DNA of 44,402 nucleotides from UBA11889 sp002313255 (lineage in GTDB: Bacteria; Pseudomonadota; Gammaproteobacteria; Pseudomonadales; Azotimanducaceae). Both the position numbers and the translations under genes were made by a program. Below the pieces are notes generated by a model. That model saw only the letters and a list, made by a program, of their open reading frames with translations. It was not told the DNA's origin and made no database searches. The stretch is taken from assembly GCA_913045265.1 (NCBI GenBank), contig CAJWQX010000027.1:1-44402 (forward strand), in the 5' to 3' direction. Shown piece by piece: positions 31,567 through 40,621 of this stretch (its first letter is position 1; each line of letters starts with the position of its first letter).

Positions 31567-34404
31567 ATGAAACGCATGCTAATCAATTCGACGCAACCGG
31601 AAGAGGTTCGCGTCGCCGTGGTCGATGGCCAAAAACTCTACGATCTCGATATCGAGAATCGAAGTCGCGAGCGAAAGAAAGGGAGTATTTACAAAGCCAA
31701 AATAAATCGAGTCGAACCGAGTTTAGAGGCCGCATTCGTCGACTTTGGTGCCGACCGCCACGGTTTTCTCCCCTTTAAAGAAATATCTCGGACATATTTT
31801 AATACGCGTTCAACGCCCAACCAGGGCCGCATCAACATTCAGGATGTCATTAACGAAGGCCAGGAATGCCTCGTACAAGTCGAAAAAGAAGAACGTGGTA
31901 ATAAAGGTGCCGCGCTCTCAACGTTCATGAGCCTGGCAGGACGATACATGGTCCTGATGCCAAACAACCCGCGCGCAGGTGGGATTTCACGTCGCATCGA
32001 GGGAGAAGAACGCGACAGCTTGAGGGATGCGATGTCTGAACTCGAGTTTCCAGATGGGATGGGCATCATCATTCGTACAGCGGGGGTAGACAAGAGCGCA
32101 GACGAATTGCAATGGGATCTCGATTATCTTTTGCAGCTCTGGGAAGCAATCCAACGTGCCGAAAAAGATAACCGTGCGCCGGCCCTGATCTATCAAGAAA
32201 CGAACGTCATCGTACGCACAATCCGGGACAACCTCCGCAGCGACATCGGCGAAGTACTAATCGACAGTGAAGACGCATACAAAGAGGCGGCCGACTTTAT
32301 CGAAGAGGTCATGCCCCATTATCGCGATCGCATCAAGTTGTACGCGGATTCAACGCCATTATTTAGTCGCTACCAAATCGAAAGCCAAATTGAGTCCGCA
32401 TTCCAACACGAGGTAAAGCTGCCGTCCGGCGGTAGCGTCGTTATCGATCCGACCGAAGCTCTTGTTTCTATCGACATTAATTCCGCGCGCGCCACAAAAG
32501 GTGCCGATATCGAGGAAACAGCGTTGACAACCAACCTCGAAGCAGCGGAAGAAGTAGCGCGACAACTACGCCTGCGCGATGTCGGCGGTCTTATTGTTAT
32601 CGATTTCATCGATATGGTGGCATCACGTAACCAGCGAGCCGTCGAAAATCGTGTGCGTGAAGCGCTGGAACCCGACCGTGCTCGAACTCAACTAGGCCGA
32701 ATTTCGAGATTCGGACTATTCGAAATGTCTCGTCAGCGTTTACGCCCATCGTTAGAGGAAATTACCTCCGAGGTTTGCCCTAGGTGCAGTGGCCAAGGAA
32801 GAATTCGAGACGTGGAGTCATTGTCACTCGCGATCTTAAGAATCATGGAAGAAGAGTCACTAAAAGAGCATAGTTCTATCGTTCGCGCCGTGGTACCACT
32901 CAATATATCGGCATACCTGTTAAACGAAAAACGAGCCGATGTTGCAGAAATTGAAGCGCGCACTAAGACACACCTCGTCATCGTTCCCAACGCTGCATTT
33001 GAAACACCCAACTATGAAGTCCAACGCATTCGGGACGACGACGTAAACGAAGAAGTCGGGGTTCGAAGTTATGAGCTCGCGGACATCGTCACCGAAGTAG
33101 AAATACCCCAAGGGCGAGAACGTCCGCAACCCTCTCGCGAAAAGGCCGCAGTCGGCGCTATCGAACCCAATAATCCTCGACCATCACCATCACCATCATC
33201 AAGAACGCGCCCAACCTCAAATGAGCAAGTCCCCGGTGCACGTCCATCCGTTTTTCGGCGTTTTGTTCGCAGCCTTTTTTGGGCCGGAGAAGATGAAGGA
33301 ACCATTCCAACCGGAGCGAGCAGAGGAAGGCAGCGTACACGGCAGGGAGCAAGTCCAAGTCGAGCGAATGCAAAAGATCGAAACCCTAAAGCGACAGACA
33401 CCGACGCTAACCAAAAGCGTGAAAGTCGTGGTGAAGAACGACGAGATCGGCGAAACAACAATCGCTCCAGTAGTCGCGGCCAACGTCAAACCGACCGCCG
33501 CCAACCTAGTGACTCGCCCTCTGGGAAGGAACGAGATCTTGATGGTAACCGTCAAGGCCCTGACGATAGGTCCCCAGGGCATTCGAACCGCAGGCAGCCC
33601 GCGCGCGCGAGGCGCTCAGAGAATTCGCGTGAGGATACGCAGCCACCAAGCGGTACATCCGAAGGGAGTCCGCGTCCAGCAACCGCTAGCGAAATTTCTG
33701 ACAGCAAACGTAAACCGCGACGCGATCGACATTCGGCTGCAAATAGTTCCGAAACTAGGAGTTCGGACGTACAGCCAAAGGAACAATCGTCTGTCGAGGC
33801 AGCCGTCGGCGATTCTTCGACGTATCACACTGATACCGAGAGTAGAACGGAAACTGACGAAGTTTCATCTCAAGGACCACAATCGATGCCGCTTGCCACG
33901 GCCGAAACGCCAGAGATGGACACTGTAGAACCAATCAACGAAGTCGTTCTTCCAGATAACTCAACAGCAGTCGGAAAAGAGCTCGACGCTGAGATTCTGG
34001 ACCAGACAACGTCAGATGAGGAAGGAATCGACAATTCCTCTCCGGCACGAGCTACAAACGATCCTCGGAGCGAAGACCTGGAGGAAGAACCTGCGTCTAC
34101 TCCAAACCGGATATCCGACTCTTATTCGCCAGACCATCAAATCAACGATCAAGAAGCCGACGAGGAAGATATAGAGACCTTAGCGCCCGAGTCTCTTTCT
34201 GGCGGCTCAGAGACCGTTCCACCACCTCAGCCAACAGATCTTCAAAACGACCTGATTGCCGAAGATCCTCCCGTGACAGATGAAAACTCATCGCTCAGCG
34301 AGGACATCCATTCGGATCAAGTTAATGTGCAAACAACACGAGCATCGAACGATCCCAGGGAAATGAGACGACAAAAACTCCGGGAGCAGGCGGGCAACGA
34401 CTAA
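31567..34404 (+). CDS. rne: Ribonuclease E
   Basis: A 945-residue endonuclease of mRNA decay and rRNA/tRNA processing. The ATG at 31567 gives MKRMLINSTQPEEVRVA and puts the catalytic aspartates at 303 and 346 and the zinc-link CPRC cysteines at 404 and 407, exactly as in E. coli; an in-frame ATG at 31555 adds four residues. The S1 domain is near 35-125 and the DNase I-like core near 280-400. After about residue 520 the protein is disordered and rich in Arg, Ser, Pro and acids. SVFRRFVRSLFWAGEDE resembles the membrane-binding amphipathic segment A. It ends with ASNDPREMRRQKLREQ, an Arg-rich end possibly used in degradosome contacts. Confidence 0.97.
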   Translation: MKRMLINSTQPEEVRVAVVDGQKLYDLDIENRSRERKKGSIYKAKINRVEPSLEAAFVDFGADRHGFLPFKEISRTYFNTRSTPNQGRINIQDVINEGQECLVQVEKEERGNKGAALSTFMSLAGRYMVLMPNNPRAGGISRRIEGEERDSLRDAMSELEFPDGMGIIIRTAGVDKSADELQWDLDYLLQLWEAIQRAEKDNRAPALIYQETNVIVRTIRDNLRSDIGEVLIDSEDAYKEAADFIEEVMPHYRDRIKLYADSTPLFSRYQIESQIESAFQHEVKLPSGGSVVIDPTEALVSIDINSARATKGADIEETALTTNLEAAEEVARQLRLRDVGGLIVIDFIDMVASRNQRAVENRVREALEPDRARTQLGRISRFGLFEMSRQRLRPSLEEITSEVCPRCSGQGRIRDVESLSLAILRIMEEESLKEHSSIVRAVVPLNISAYLLNEKRADVAEIEARTKTHLVIVPNAAFETPNYEVQRIRDDDVNEEVGVRSYELADIVTEVEIPQGRERPQPSREKAAVGAIEPNNPRPSPSPSSRTRPTSNEQVPGARPSVFRRFVRSLFWAGEDEGTIPTGASRGRQRTRQGASPSRANAKDRNPKATDTDANQKRESRGEERRDRRNNNRSSSRGQRQTDRRQPSDSPSGKERDLDGNRQGPDDRSPGHSNRRQPARARRSENSREDTQPPSGTSEGSPRPATASEISDSKRKPRRDRHSAANSSETRSSDVQPKEQSSVEAAVGDSSTYHTDTESRTETDEVSSQGPQSMPLATAETPEMDTVEPINEVVLPDNSTAVGKELDAEILDQTTSDEEGIDNSSPARATNDPRSEDLEEEPASTPNRISDSYSPDHQINDQEADEEDIETLAPESLSGGSETVPPPQPTDLQNDLIAEDPPVTDENSSLSEDIHSDQVNVQTTRASNDPREMRRQKLREQAGND

Positions 34405-34414
34405 TCGCACAACA

Positions 34415-35419
34415 TCAAGGTCGTCCTATTTCGATCGGCTCGCGGCCCAAAGCAACGCCATAGCGCCGGTGCACATCATCGACGATCCTGTCCGCTAATC
34501 CGAGTACGTTGGTAGCCGTTGCGCCACCGGTATTTATCAATACCAGTGGCTGACGGTGCCATACTGCGACCGCCCCGTCTCTATAGCCTTTCCAACCCGA
34601 CGCTTCAATTAGGCGCGCTGCAGACACCTTCACCAACCCCCGTTCTTCGAACCCTTGTATTTCGCACTTTGCCCGTAACAGTTCGAAGTCTTTCGAGGAC
34701 AGCAGTGGGTTTTTGAAAAAACTACCGACGTTACCAATAACTCGAGGATCGGGAAGTTTTCGACGTCGTACTCTAATTACGGCGCTGGCGACGTGTATAG
34801 GGTCCGGACGGCCACAACCGAGCCTACGAAGTTCGGTATCGATATCTGGATAACCTGTCTCTACCGCTTGGTCGCCGGTACGTATATTCACGTAGGTAAT
34901 CACATAACGTTGGGGACTACCGCTTTTGAAAACACTATCGCGGTATCTAAACTCACATTCCGCTGCGGGTAGCGTTCGAGTAGCCATTTCACCGCGATCA
35001 ACGACTTCGACACTTTCGACCATGGGGCCTAACTCTCGTCCGTACGCGCCGATATTCTGATACGGCGCCGCGCCAACCGATCCCGGTATTAACGAGAGAT
35101 TTTCGAGGCCTCGAATGCCCCGACCAAGCAACGACCGCACGAGTTCGTTCCAACGTTCACCCGCTCCGATCCGGATACGGTAGGCACTCTCGGCGACGCG
35201 TTTTACCGAAATTCCACGTATTCGCACGCGAATCACCAATCCCGGCAGGTGTCGGTGCAAAACGACATTCGAGCCTTCACCCAGAATCGTTGCGGAAGGC
35301 GAATGCTCCAGCGACTCGAGTAACTCCTCAACACTCGAAACCTCCAGCAATTCTTCCGCCGTGCTCTCAAGCCCAAAGCTATTGGCCCGGGTAAGACATG
35401 CATTGCTTACTCGTCTCAT
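34415..35419 (-). CDS. murB: UDP-N-acetylenolpyruvoylglucosamine reductase
   Basis: A 334-residue type I MurB, which reduces UDP-GlcNAc-enolpyruvate to UDP-MurNAc with NADPH and FAD. The FAD region is ILGEGSNVVL (about 45-54) and LIPGSVGAAPYQNIGAYG (about 110-128). The catalytic Ser lies in NVGSFFKNP, and the C-terminal extension typical of the E. coli form reaches NTGGATATNVLGLA. ATG overlaps the stop of the alkB-like gene (ATGA). It converges on rne with a 10-bp gap. Confidence 0.96.
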   Translation of the reverse strand: MRRVSNACLTRANSFGLESTAEELLEVSSVEELLESLEHSPSATILGEGSNVVLHRHLPGLVIRVRIRGISVKRVAESAYRIRIGAGERWNELVRSLLGRGIRGLENLSLIPGSVGAAPYQNIGAYGRELGPMVESVEVVDRGEMATRTLPAAECEFRYRDSVFKSGSPQRYVITYVNIRTGDQAVETGYPDIDTELRRLGCGRPDPIHVASAVIRVRRRKLPDPRVIGNVGSFFKNPLLSSKDFELLRAKCEIQGFEERGLVKVSAARLIEASGWKGYRDGAVAVWHRQPLVLINTGGATATNVLGLADRIVDDVHRRYGVALGREPIEIGRP

Positions 35420-36027
35420 GTAGAGACGTACCTGAAGGTCAAATTGACCCGCTCGCCCACGTGTTGAGCGGTCCGCGGAACGCTGTGTTTGAACAAACTT
35501 TGGCTATCACCCCACATCACCAACAGCGACCCATGCCGCAACAACAATCCTTTACTCGTACCACCCGATCTCGGACGTACCCGAAATACGCGCGAGGCAC
35601 CTAGACTCAACGACGCGATCACCGGGTGTTCTCCCATATCCCGTTCGTTATCGCTATGCCAACCCACGTAGTCAGACCCAGATCGGTAACGATTCGCAAG
35701 CATGAAATCAAATGGGTGTCGAAGTCGACGTTTGATCAATGCACAGGTCCCCGCCAAGCATTCGGTCCATGGCTCCCCTGGTCGGGATGTCCCACTGTAA
35801 TGATAAGAACAGCCCGAGTTGGCATACCACGCCGTCAGTCTTGGGGCCCGGTATTTCGATCCGAACATCGTTACGATTTCTCGATGCCAATTGATATCGC
35901 GAAGGCAATGATCCAACAAGCTGGTCGCGTTCGCGGTCTTTAAGAAATCTTCCACATACAAGAATTGCTGATTCTCAAATCGAATCCCTTGGCTTTGCGT
36001 ATCGGCTGGGGGTTCATAAATATCCAC
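35416..36027 (-). CDS. AlkB-family 2OG/Fe(II) dioxygenase (ALKBH2-like)
   Basis: A 203-residue oxidative dealkylation enzyme that removes alkyl lesions from nucleic-acid bases. The iron ligands are in VGWHSDNERDMG (HxD) and a distal His in KHSVPRT; the 2-oxoglutarate arginines are in RTAQHVGERVNLTFR. NRYRSGSDYVGWHSDNE is closer to human ALKBH2/3 than to E. coli AlkB. The start is uncertain: GTG at 36027 leaves 46 bp to the divergent SDR, while an ATG at 36081 would overlap it by 8 bp. Coupled to murB by an ATGA overlap. Confidence 0.9.
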   Translation of the reverse strand: MDIYEPPADTQSQGIRFENQQFLYVEDFLKTANATSLLDHCLRDINWHREIVTMFGSKYRAPRLTAWYANSGCSYHYSGTSRPGEPWTECLAGTCALIKRRLRHPFDFMLANRYRSGSDYVGWHSDNERDMGEHPVIASLSLGASRVFRVRPRSGGTSKGLLLRHGSLLVMWGDSQSLFKHSVPRTAQHVGERVNLTFRYVST

Positions 36028-36073
36028 CGACGATATACTACCTTTTGCGTAACTTAGTACCGAGGAATTCCCA

Positions 36074-36844
36074 ATGGACATAAGAGACAAAGTGGCAGTC
36101 ATCACGGGGGGAGCCTCCGGTCTTGGACGAGCGACGGCGGAAACCATCGTCGCAAACGGGGGCAAGGTCGCGTTGTTAGATCTGAACGGCGAGCTGGCAA
36201 CCCAGACCGCCGCTGAGCTCGGGAACGATGCCCATGCTTTCACCGTCAATGTCTCCGATTCACAATCGGCAACAGACGCTGTCGACGGCGTTCTAGAACG
36301 ATTTGGCGCAATTCACATCAACGTCAATTGCGCCGGAATTGGCGCCGCGGGGCGAACACTAGGTCGAGACGGCCCCTTATCACTCGACGCTTTCAACTTC
36401 GTCATCCAGGTGAATTTGGTGGGCACGTTCAACACACTTCGACTCTGTGCGCAAAAAATGGCGACCAACGAGCCACAAAACGAAGATGGCGAACGCGGAG
36501 TCATCATTAATACTGCTTCGGTTGCGGCATATGATGGACAAATCGGCCAAGCCGGCTATAGCGCGAGCAAAGGGGGCGTTGTTGGCATGACCTTACCGAT
36601 CGCTCGCGATCTCTCTCGGTCAGGAATCCGCGTTTGTACTATCGCCCCGGGAATCTTCGAAACCCCGATGATGTTGGGCGCGTCAGAAAAGGTCCGCATG
36701 CCGTTGATAGAGATGGTCCAGTTTCCAAAACGACTGGGTGACGCGCCAGAATATGCGTTACTCGCGAAACAAATTGTCGAAAATCCCTATCTCAACGGAG
36801 AAACGATCCGGCTAGATGCGGGCATCCGAATGCAACCCAAGTGA
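36074..36844 (+). CDS. SDR, 3-hydroxyacyl-CoA dehydrogenase type-2 (HSD10) like
   Basis: A 256-residue SDR. Features are TGGASGLGRATAE (about 11-23), the acceptor-loop Asp (ALLDLNGE) indicating NAD, NCAG, NTASVAAYDG, YSASKGG with Tyr and Lys, and PGIFETPMMLG. NEDGERGVIINTASVAAYDGQ and the C-terminal LNGETIRLDAGIRMQPK pattern match human HSD17B10 relatives, which oxidise 3-hydroxyacyl-CoAs and hydroxysteroids. It is divergent from the alkB-like gene and unrelated to neighbouring envelope genes, so it is probably an insertion into the block. Confidence 0.9.
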   Translation: MDIRDKVAVITGGASGLGRATAETIVANGGKVALLDLNGELATQTAAELGNDAHAFTVNVSDSQSATDAVDGVLERFGAIHINVNCAGIGAAGRTLGRDGPLSLDAFNFVIQVNLVGTFNTLRLCAQKMATNEPQNEDGERGVIINTASVAAYDGQIGQAGYSASKGGVVGMTLPIARDLSRSGIRVCTIAPGIFETPMMLGASEKVRMPLIEMVQFPKRLGDAPEYALLAKQIVENPYLNGETIRLDAGIRMQPK

Positions 36845-36876
36845 CGGTTCGTGGTGTCGTTGCCACCGCGAAAACA

Positions 36877-37638
36877 TCACGACGCTTCGCGCAGTCTCGC
36901 AATCACTCGGTCAGCGTCGACCTGGGTATCAACGCCTTGAGGGACCTCATGGACTGCTTCGCTCACTGCAATCGAATAACCATTCTCTAAGAATCGGAGT
37001 TGCTCCAGCGACTCAACGGATTCCAATCTACCCGGCGGCAAAGCAACGAAAGCTTCCAATGCGGACAAACGATACGCGTATATCCCGATGTGCCGTTTCC
37101 ACCCGTCGCCTATGACACCCTGCTCGCCTTTGTCGAAGTTGCCTCGCAACCATGGCATGGGCGCGCGAGAAAAATACAACGCTGAACCCTCTGTTGTCGT
37201 TGCTAATTTAACGACATTTGGATCAAACACATCAGTTCGCTCGTTAATCGTTGCATACAGTGTCGCTACATCGTGTCGACCGTCGGCCAAAAGACTAGCA
37301 ACCTGATTAATCACCGTCGGCGGAATGAGGGGCTCATCGCCTTGAACATTAACGACGAGCTCGTTACTTCCCCAGTTATTGCACCGCGCAACTTCCATTA
37401 CGCGATCAGATCCCGACACATGATTGGCATCGGTCATGACGGCCCTTGCAGCCGTTGTTTTCACGACCTGTTCGACACGCTCGTCATCTGTTGCCACGAC
37501 GATGTCGATAGCATCGGATTGTGTCACCTGTTCCACAACCCTCACGATCATGGGCTTCCCCGCCAGATCGATTAAAGGTTTTCCGGGTAGCCGCGTTGAA
37601 CCATATCTGGCAGGAATCACTACTCTAAACTCACTCAC
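36877..37638 (-). CDS. kdsB: 3-deoxy-manno-octulosonate cytidylyltransferase
   Basis: A 253-residue CMP-Kdo synthetase, which activates Kdo for lipid A inner core. VVIPARYGSTRLPGKPLIDL is the nucleotide-binding start, NVQGDEPLIPP holds the metal-binding Asp, and HIGIYAYRLSALEAFVALPPGRLESVESLEQLRFLENG is diagnostic. GTG start overlapping the lpxK stop (GTGA). The small trm112-like gene that often sits between lpxK and kdsB is missing. Confidence 0.97.
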   Translation of the reverse strand: MSEFRVVIPARYGSTRLPGKPLIDLAGKPMIVRVVEQVTQSDAIDIVVATDDERVEQVVKTTAARAVMTDANHVSGSDRVMEVARCNNWGSNELVVNVQGDEPLIPPTVINQVASLLADGRHDVATLYATINERTDVFDPNVVKLATTTEGSALYFSRAPMPWLRGNFDKGEQGVIGDGWKRHIGIYAYRLSALEAFVALPPGRLESVESLEQLRFLENGYSIAVSEAVHEVPQGVDTQVDADRVIARLREAS

Positions 37639-40475
37639 GAGACGGTCTCTATTGATATGCCATGTCGCTCAAACACTTTAGCAATTCGGCGTTCGTCCTC
37701 GTCGTTCAACAATACGTCGATCTCCAGATACCAGACTTCGTTGGGCAACTGATCCATCACTCGGACTTTACCGGCGTCTTTTTCCGTAACAACAACCGTC
37801 GCGTGAGCCGGGACCGAGAGATCTTCGACACTAAATGAATGATGATCGGGGAACGCTCGCACTACGGGATCGAGTCCTAATCCGACCAACGAGTGCGCAA
37901 ATCTAGCCGGATTTCCGACGCCTGCGATCGCGTATAAAGGGCCATGAATCCTTTCTGCAAATTTCTGAGGCAAGACTCGTTCGTGACTTCGCAAATTAAC
38001 GAACGCAGTCGCAACCGCCTTCATCACCGACTCACCTTCAACGAGGCCAGTAGCCTGGCCATTAGCCACAACCCAGTCCACTTCCGTTAACCTTGATGCT
38101 GGTTCACGTAGCGGTCCTGCCGGTAGAAGCCGGCCATTACCCAGCCCGCGATTTCCGTCCACCACGACAATTTCGATGTCTCGTTCCAGCGCATAATGTT
38201 GTAAGCCGTCGTCCGATATAACGACGTCAATCTGGTTCACCGACAACAAGTTCTTGACGGCGCGAACGCGGTCCGGATCAACAACTACGGGGCAACCGGT
38301 ACGCGCGGCCAACATTGGCGCTTCATCCCCCGCATCCTCCGCACTCGAATCGTTATTAACCCGAAGCGGGAATCTAGCCTTACCGCCATAACCACGGCTG
38401 ACTATTCCTACACGTTTTCCCCCTGCCATCAGCCACTTCGACAACCAAATGACGAGTGGAGTCTTGCCAGTACCACCGACATTGATATTGCCGACGACCA
38501 CGACAGGTACAGGGGCACGCCACGAAGAAGACCACCCTGTAACGTACCGACTCCGCCGTTGGCGCACAATCCACCCAAACAGTGCCGCGAAGGGCTGAAG
38601 TACCCGAGGCCAAAAACTGTTGTTGTACCATGCCCGGACCAATATGCTGCCGCGGGCTTCGTGACTACCCAGGTCGACCTCGATCGGCGTGGATCCTTGA
38701 GTAATCTTGTTAGTTACACCATCATCGTCTTCGAACTGCGATCGATACAACAGGCTGTAGAGCCCGTCTTGCCCCACTAGCTCGTCGTGGCTTCCTTGTT
38801 GAACAATCGCGCCTCCATCCAGCACATATATAACGTCGGCTTTTTCGATCGTCGATAAGCGATGTGCAATAACAACGGTGGTTCGATTACGCATGACCTC
38901 GTTGAGCGCATTCTGAATGAGGCGCTCGGACTCAGTGTCTAAGTCTGAAGTCGCTTCATCGAGAATCAATAGTGGTGCGTTTTTTAGGAATGCACGCGCA
39001 ATCGCTATTCGCTGGCGCTGTCCCCCAGAAAGCAGAACCCCGTTATCGCCTAGTTCGGTATCCAACCCGTTGGGTAACGCCCGGACAAATTCTTCCGCGT
39101 TGGCACGACCAAGCGCCTCGAAAATGTCGTCGTCGGACGCATCGCCAAGTGATCCATAGGCTACGTTTGCCCGCAACGTGTCGTTGAATAGCACGACCTC
39201 CTGGCTAACCAGCGCGATCTGTTGACGAAGATTGTCTAATTTGTACTGGGTGATCGGAACACCATCTAGGGATATCTCTCCGTCGGTTGGCTCGTAAAAC
39301 CGCGCGATTAAGCTCACCAAGGTCGACTTCCCACCGCCAGACCGTCCGACCAAAGCGATTGTTTGGCCAGGTTGAATAGTGAAGTCGATATCCGAAAGCG
39401 CATCGTATTCGCCGGCCGAATAACGAAATGAAACGTTTCGAAACTCAACTTTACCGCTAACACGATCGCCCTCATGAGTTCCCTCATTTCGCTCGGCGTC
39501 TTCATCAATCTGCGAAAAAACGTCGCTCGCCGCTGCAAGACCACGTTGCAATCGTGCATTGACGTCAGACAGTCGCTTGATAGGACTTGCGAGCAAACCA
39601 GCCAAACCAATATACGTAATTAGCTCGCCTCTCGTCATAGCTCCAACGATGTCCGGCTGGAACACTAATCCAATCAAGCCGCCAATCGAGACGGCCACAA
39701 ACACCTGAATAAGTTGCGCGCTGGACGCCTTGGTCGCGACCATTTTCAAGTTTTGCCGACGGTTGCGATCGCTGGCCAACAAGAATCGACCTCGTTCGTA
39801 TTTCTCCCCGCCAAAAGCACGCATGACACGGTAACCGGTGACTGCCTCCGAGGCGACGTGCGTCACATCGCCCATGGAACTCTGAATACGTTCGCTTATA
39901 CGTCGAAAACGCTTGGATGCGAATCGGACGACTCCGCCGACCAATGGGGTAACTAACAGGAAAATTGCCGTCAGCAGCCGGTTGTGCCAGAACATAAACG
40001 CAAGCAATACAACTAATTTTCCACCGTCTTGGAAGATGATCTTCAGCGCGTCCGTCGCAGTATCCCGTAGCTGAGCAGTCGTGAACGTCAATCGAGAGAC
40101 GATCTGTCCGTGCGCACTTGCTTCGAAAAATTCGCTAGGCACCACCAGCAAGCGATCGAAAAGTTCACACCGAAGAATATGGACTACGCGAAATGAAATG
40201 CGCGAGAGGAGGAGTTCCCCGGTGATCGACCCAAAAGCTCGTACGAGCGCCGCTAGTACGATCAGCGAAGGGAAGTACCAAATGCGAAGGTCGGAATCCG
40301 TGTCAAAAGAGTCGACGACCTGCCCCAGTACTTGCGCAAAATAAGCCTCGGCACCAGCAGCGAGCAAAAAACCAATGACGGCCACGAAAAAGAGAAGCCA
40401 CTGCCCCTTTAGATACCGCAGCAGTCGGCGATAAAGAGCCCAGTCGCCCGTGCTCGGAGACCCCGAAGCACTCAT
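37635..40475 (-). CDS. MsbA-LpxK fusion: lipid A flippase joined to lipid A 4'-kinase
   Basis: One 946-residue open frame. Residues 1 to about 585 are MsbA, the ABC exporter that flips core-lipid A. The membrane domain is followed by Walker A GRSGGGKST (about 375-383), LSGGQRQRIAIARAFL, LLILDEATSDLDTE and the H-loop IAHRLST. After LYSLLYRSQFEDDD and a linker of about 25 residues, LpxK begins at RAWYNNSFWPR (about 612). It has its own P-loop GNINVGGTGKTP (about 660-671), SRGYGG, ISDDGLQHYALERDIEIVVVD and PDHHSF, and should phosphorylate the 4' position of tetraacyldisaccharide-1-phosphate. E. coli has these as two adjacent genes. ATG 40475 has GGTGA upstream; GTG 40487 is the alternative. No stop or good internal start separates the halves. 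Confidence 0.9.
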   Translation of the reverse strand: MSASGSPSTGDWALYRRLLRYLKGQWLLFFVAVIGFLLAAGAEAYFAQVLGQVVDSFDTDSDLRIWYFPSLIVLAALVRAFGSITGELLLSRISFRVVHILRCELFDRLLVVPSEFFEASAHGQIVSRLTFTTAQLRDTATDALKIIFQDGGKLVVLLAFMFWHNRLLTAIFLLVTPLVGGVVRFASKRFRRISERIQSSMGDVTHVASEAVTGYRVMRAFGGEKYERGRFLLASDRNRRQNLKMVATKASSAQLIQVFVAVSIGGLIGLVFQPDIVGAMTRGELITYIGLAGLLASPIKRLSDVNARLQRGLAAASDVFSQIDEDAERNEGTHEGDRVSGKVEFRNVSFRYSAGEYDALSDIDFTIQPGQTIALVGRSGGGKSTLVSLIARFYEPTDGEISLDGVPITQYKLDNLRQQIALVSQEVVLFNDTLRANVAYGSLGDASDDDIFEALGRANAEEFVRALPNGLDTELGDNGVLLSGGQRQRIAIARAFLKNAPLLILDEATSDLDTESERLIQNALNEVMRNRTTVVIAHRLSTIEKADVIYVLDGGAIVQQGSHDELVGQDGLYSLLYRSQFEDDDGVTNKITQGSTPIEVDLGSHEARGSILVRAWYNNSFWPRVLQPFAALFGWIVRQRRSRYVTGWSSSWRAPVPVVVVGNINVGGTGKTPLVIWLSKWLMAGGKRVGIVSRGYGGKARFPLRVNNDSSAEDAGDEAPMLAARTGCPVVVDPDRVRAVKNLLSVNQIDVVISDDGLQHYALERDIEIVVVDGNRGLGNGRLLPAGPLREPASRLTEVDWVVANGQATGLVEGESVMKAVATAFVNLRSHERVLPQKFAERIHGPLYAIAGVGNPARFAHSLVGLGLDPVVRAFPDHHSFSVEDLSVPAHATVVVTEKDAGKVRVMDQLPNEVWYLEIDVLLNDEDERRIAKVFERHGISIETVS

Positions 40476-40621
40476 CTCCGACTTCACCCGGTGCGTCTCG
40501 TCTGTAGGTACTGCCCGACCAAAACCGAGATCCCCAAAATCGCGATCTTTATACGACCGCTAACTACTTGCGGAATTATCCAGCACCTCACGCCATGAGA
40601 TCGTTCCTTTTTCAAGTCGTT

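Noticed and set aside
33221..33928. A 235-codon frame overlapping the rne tail on the same strand
   Set aside because: It lies wholly in the Arg/Ser/Pro-rich disordered region, where biased codons keep alternative frames open. No domain or ribosome site supports it.
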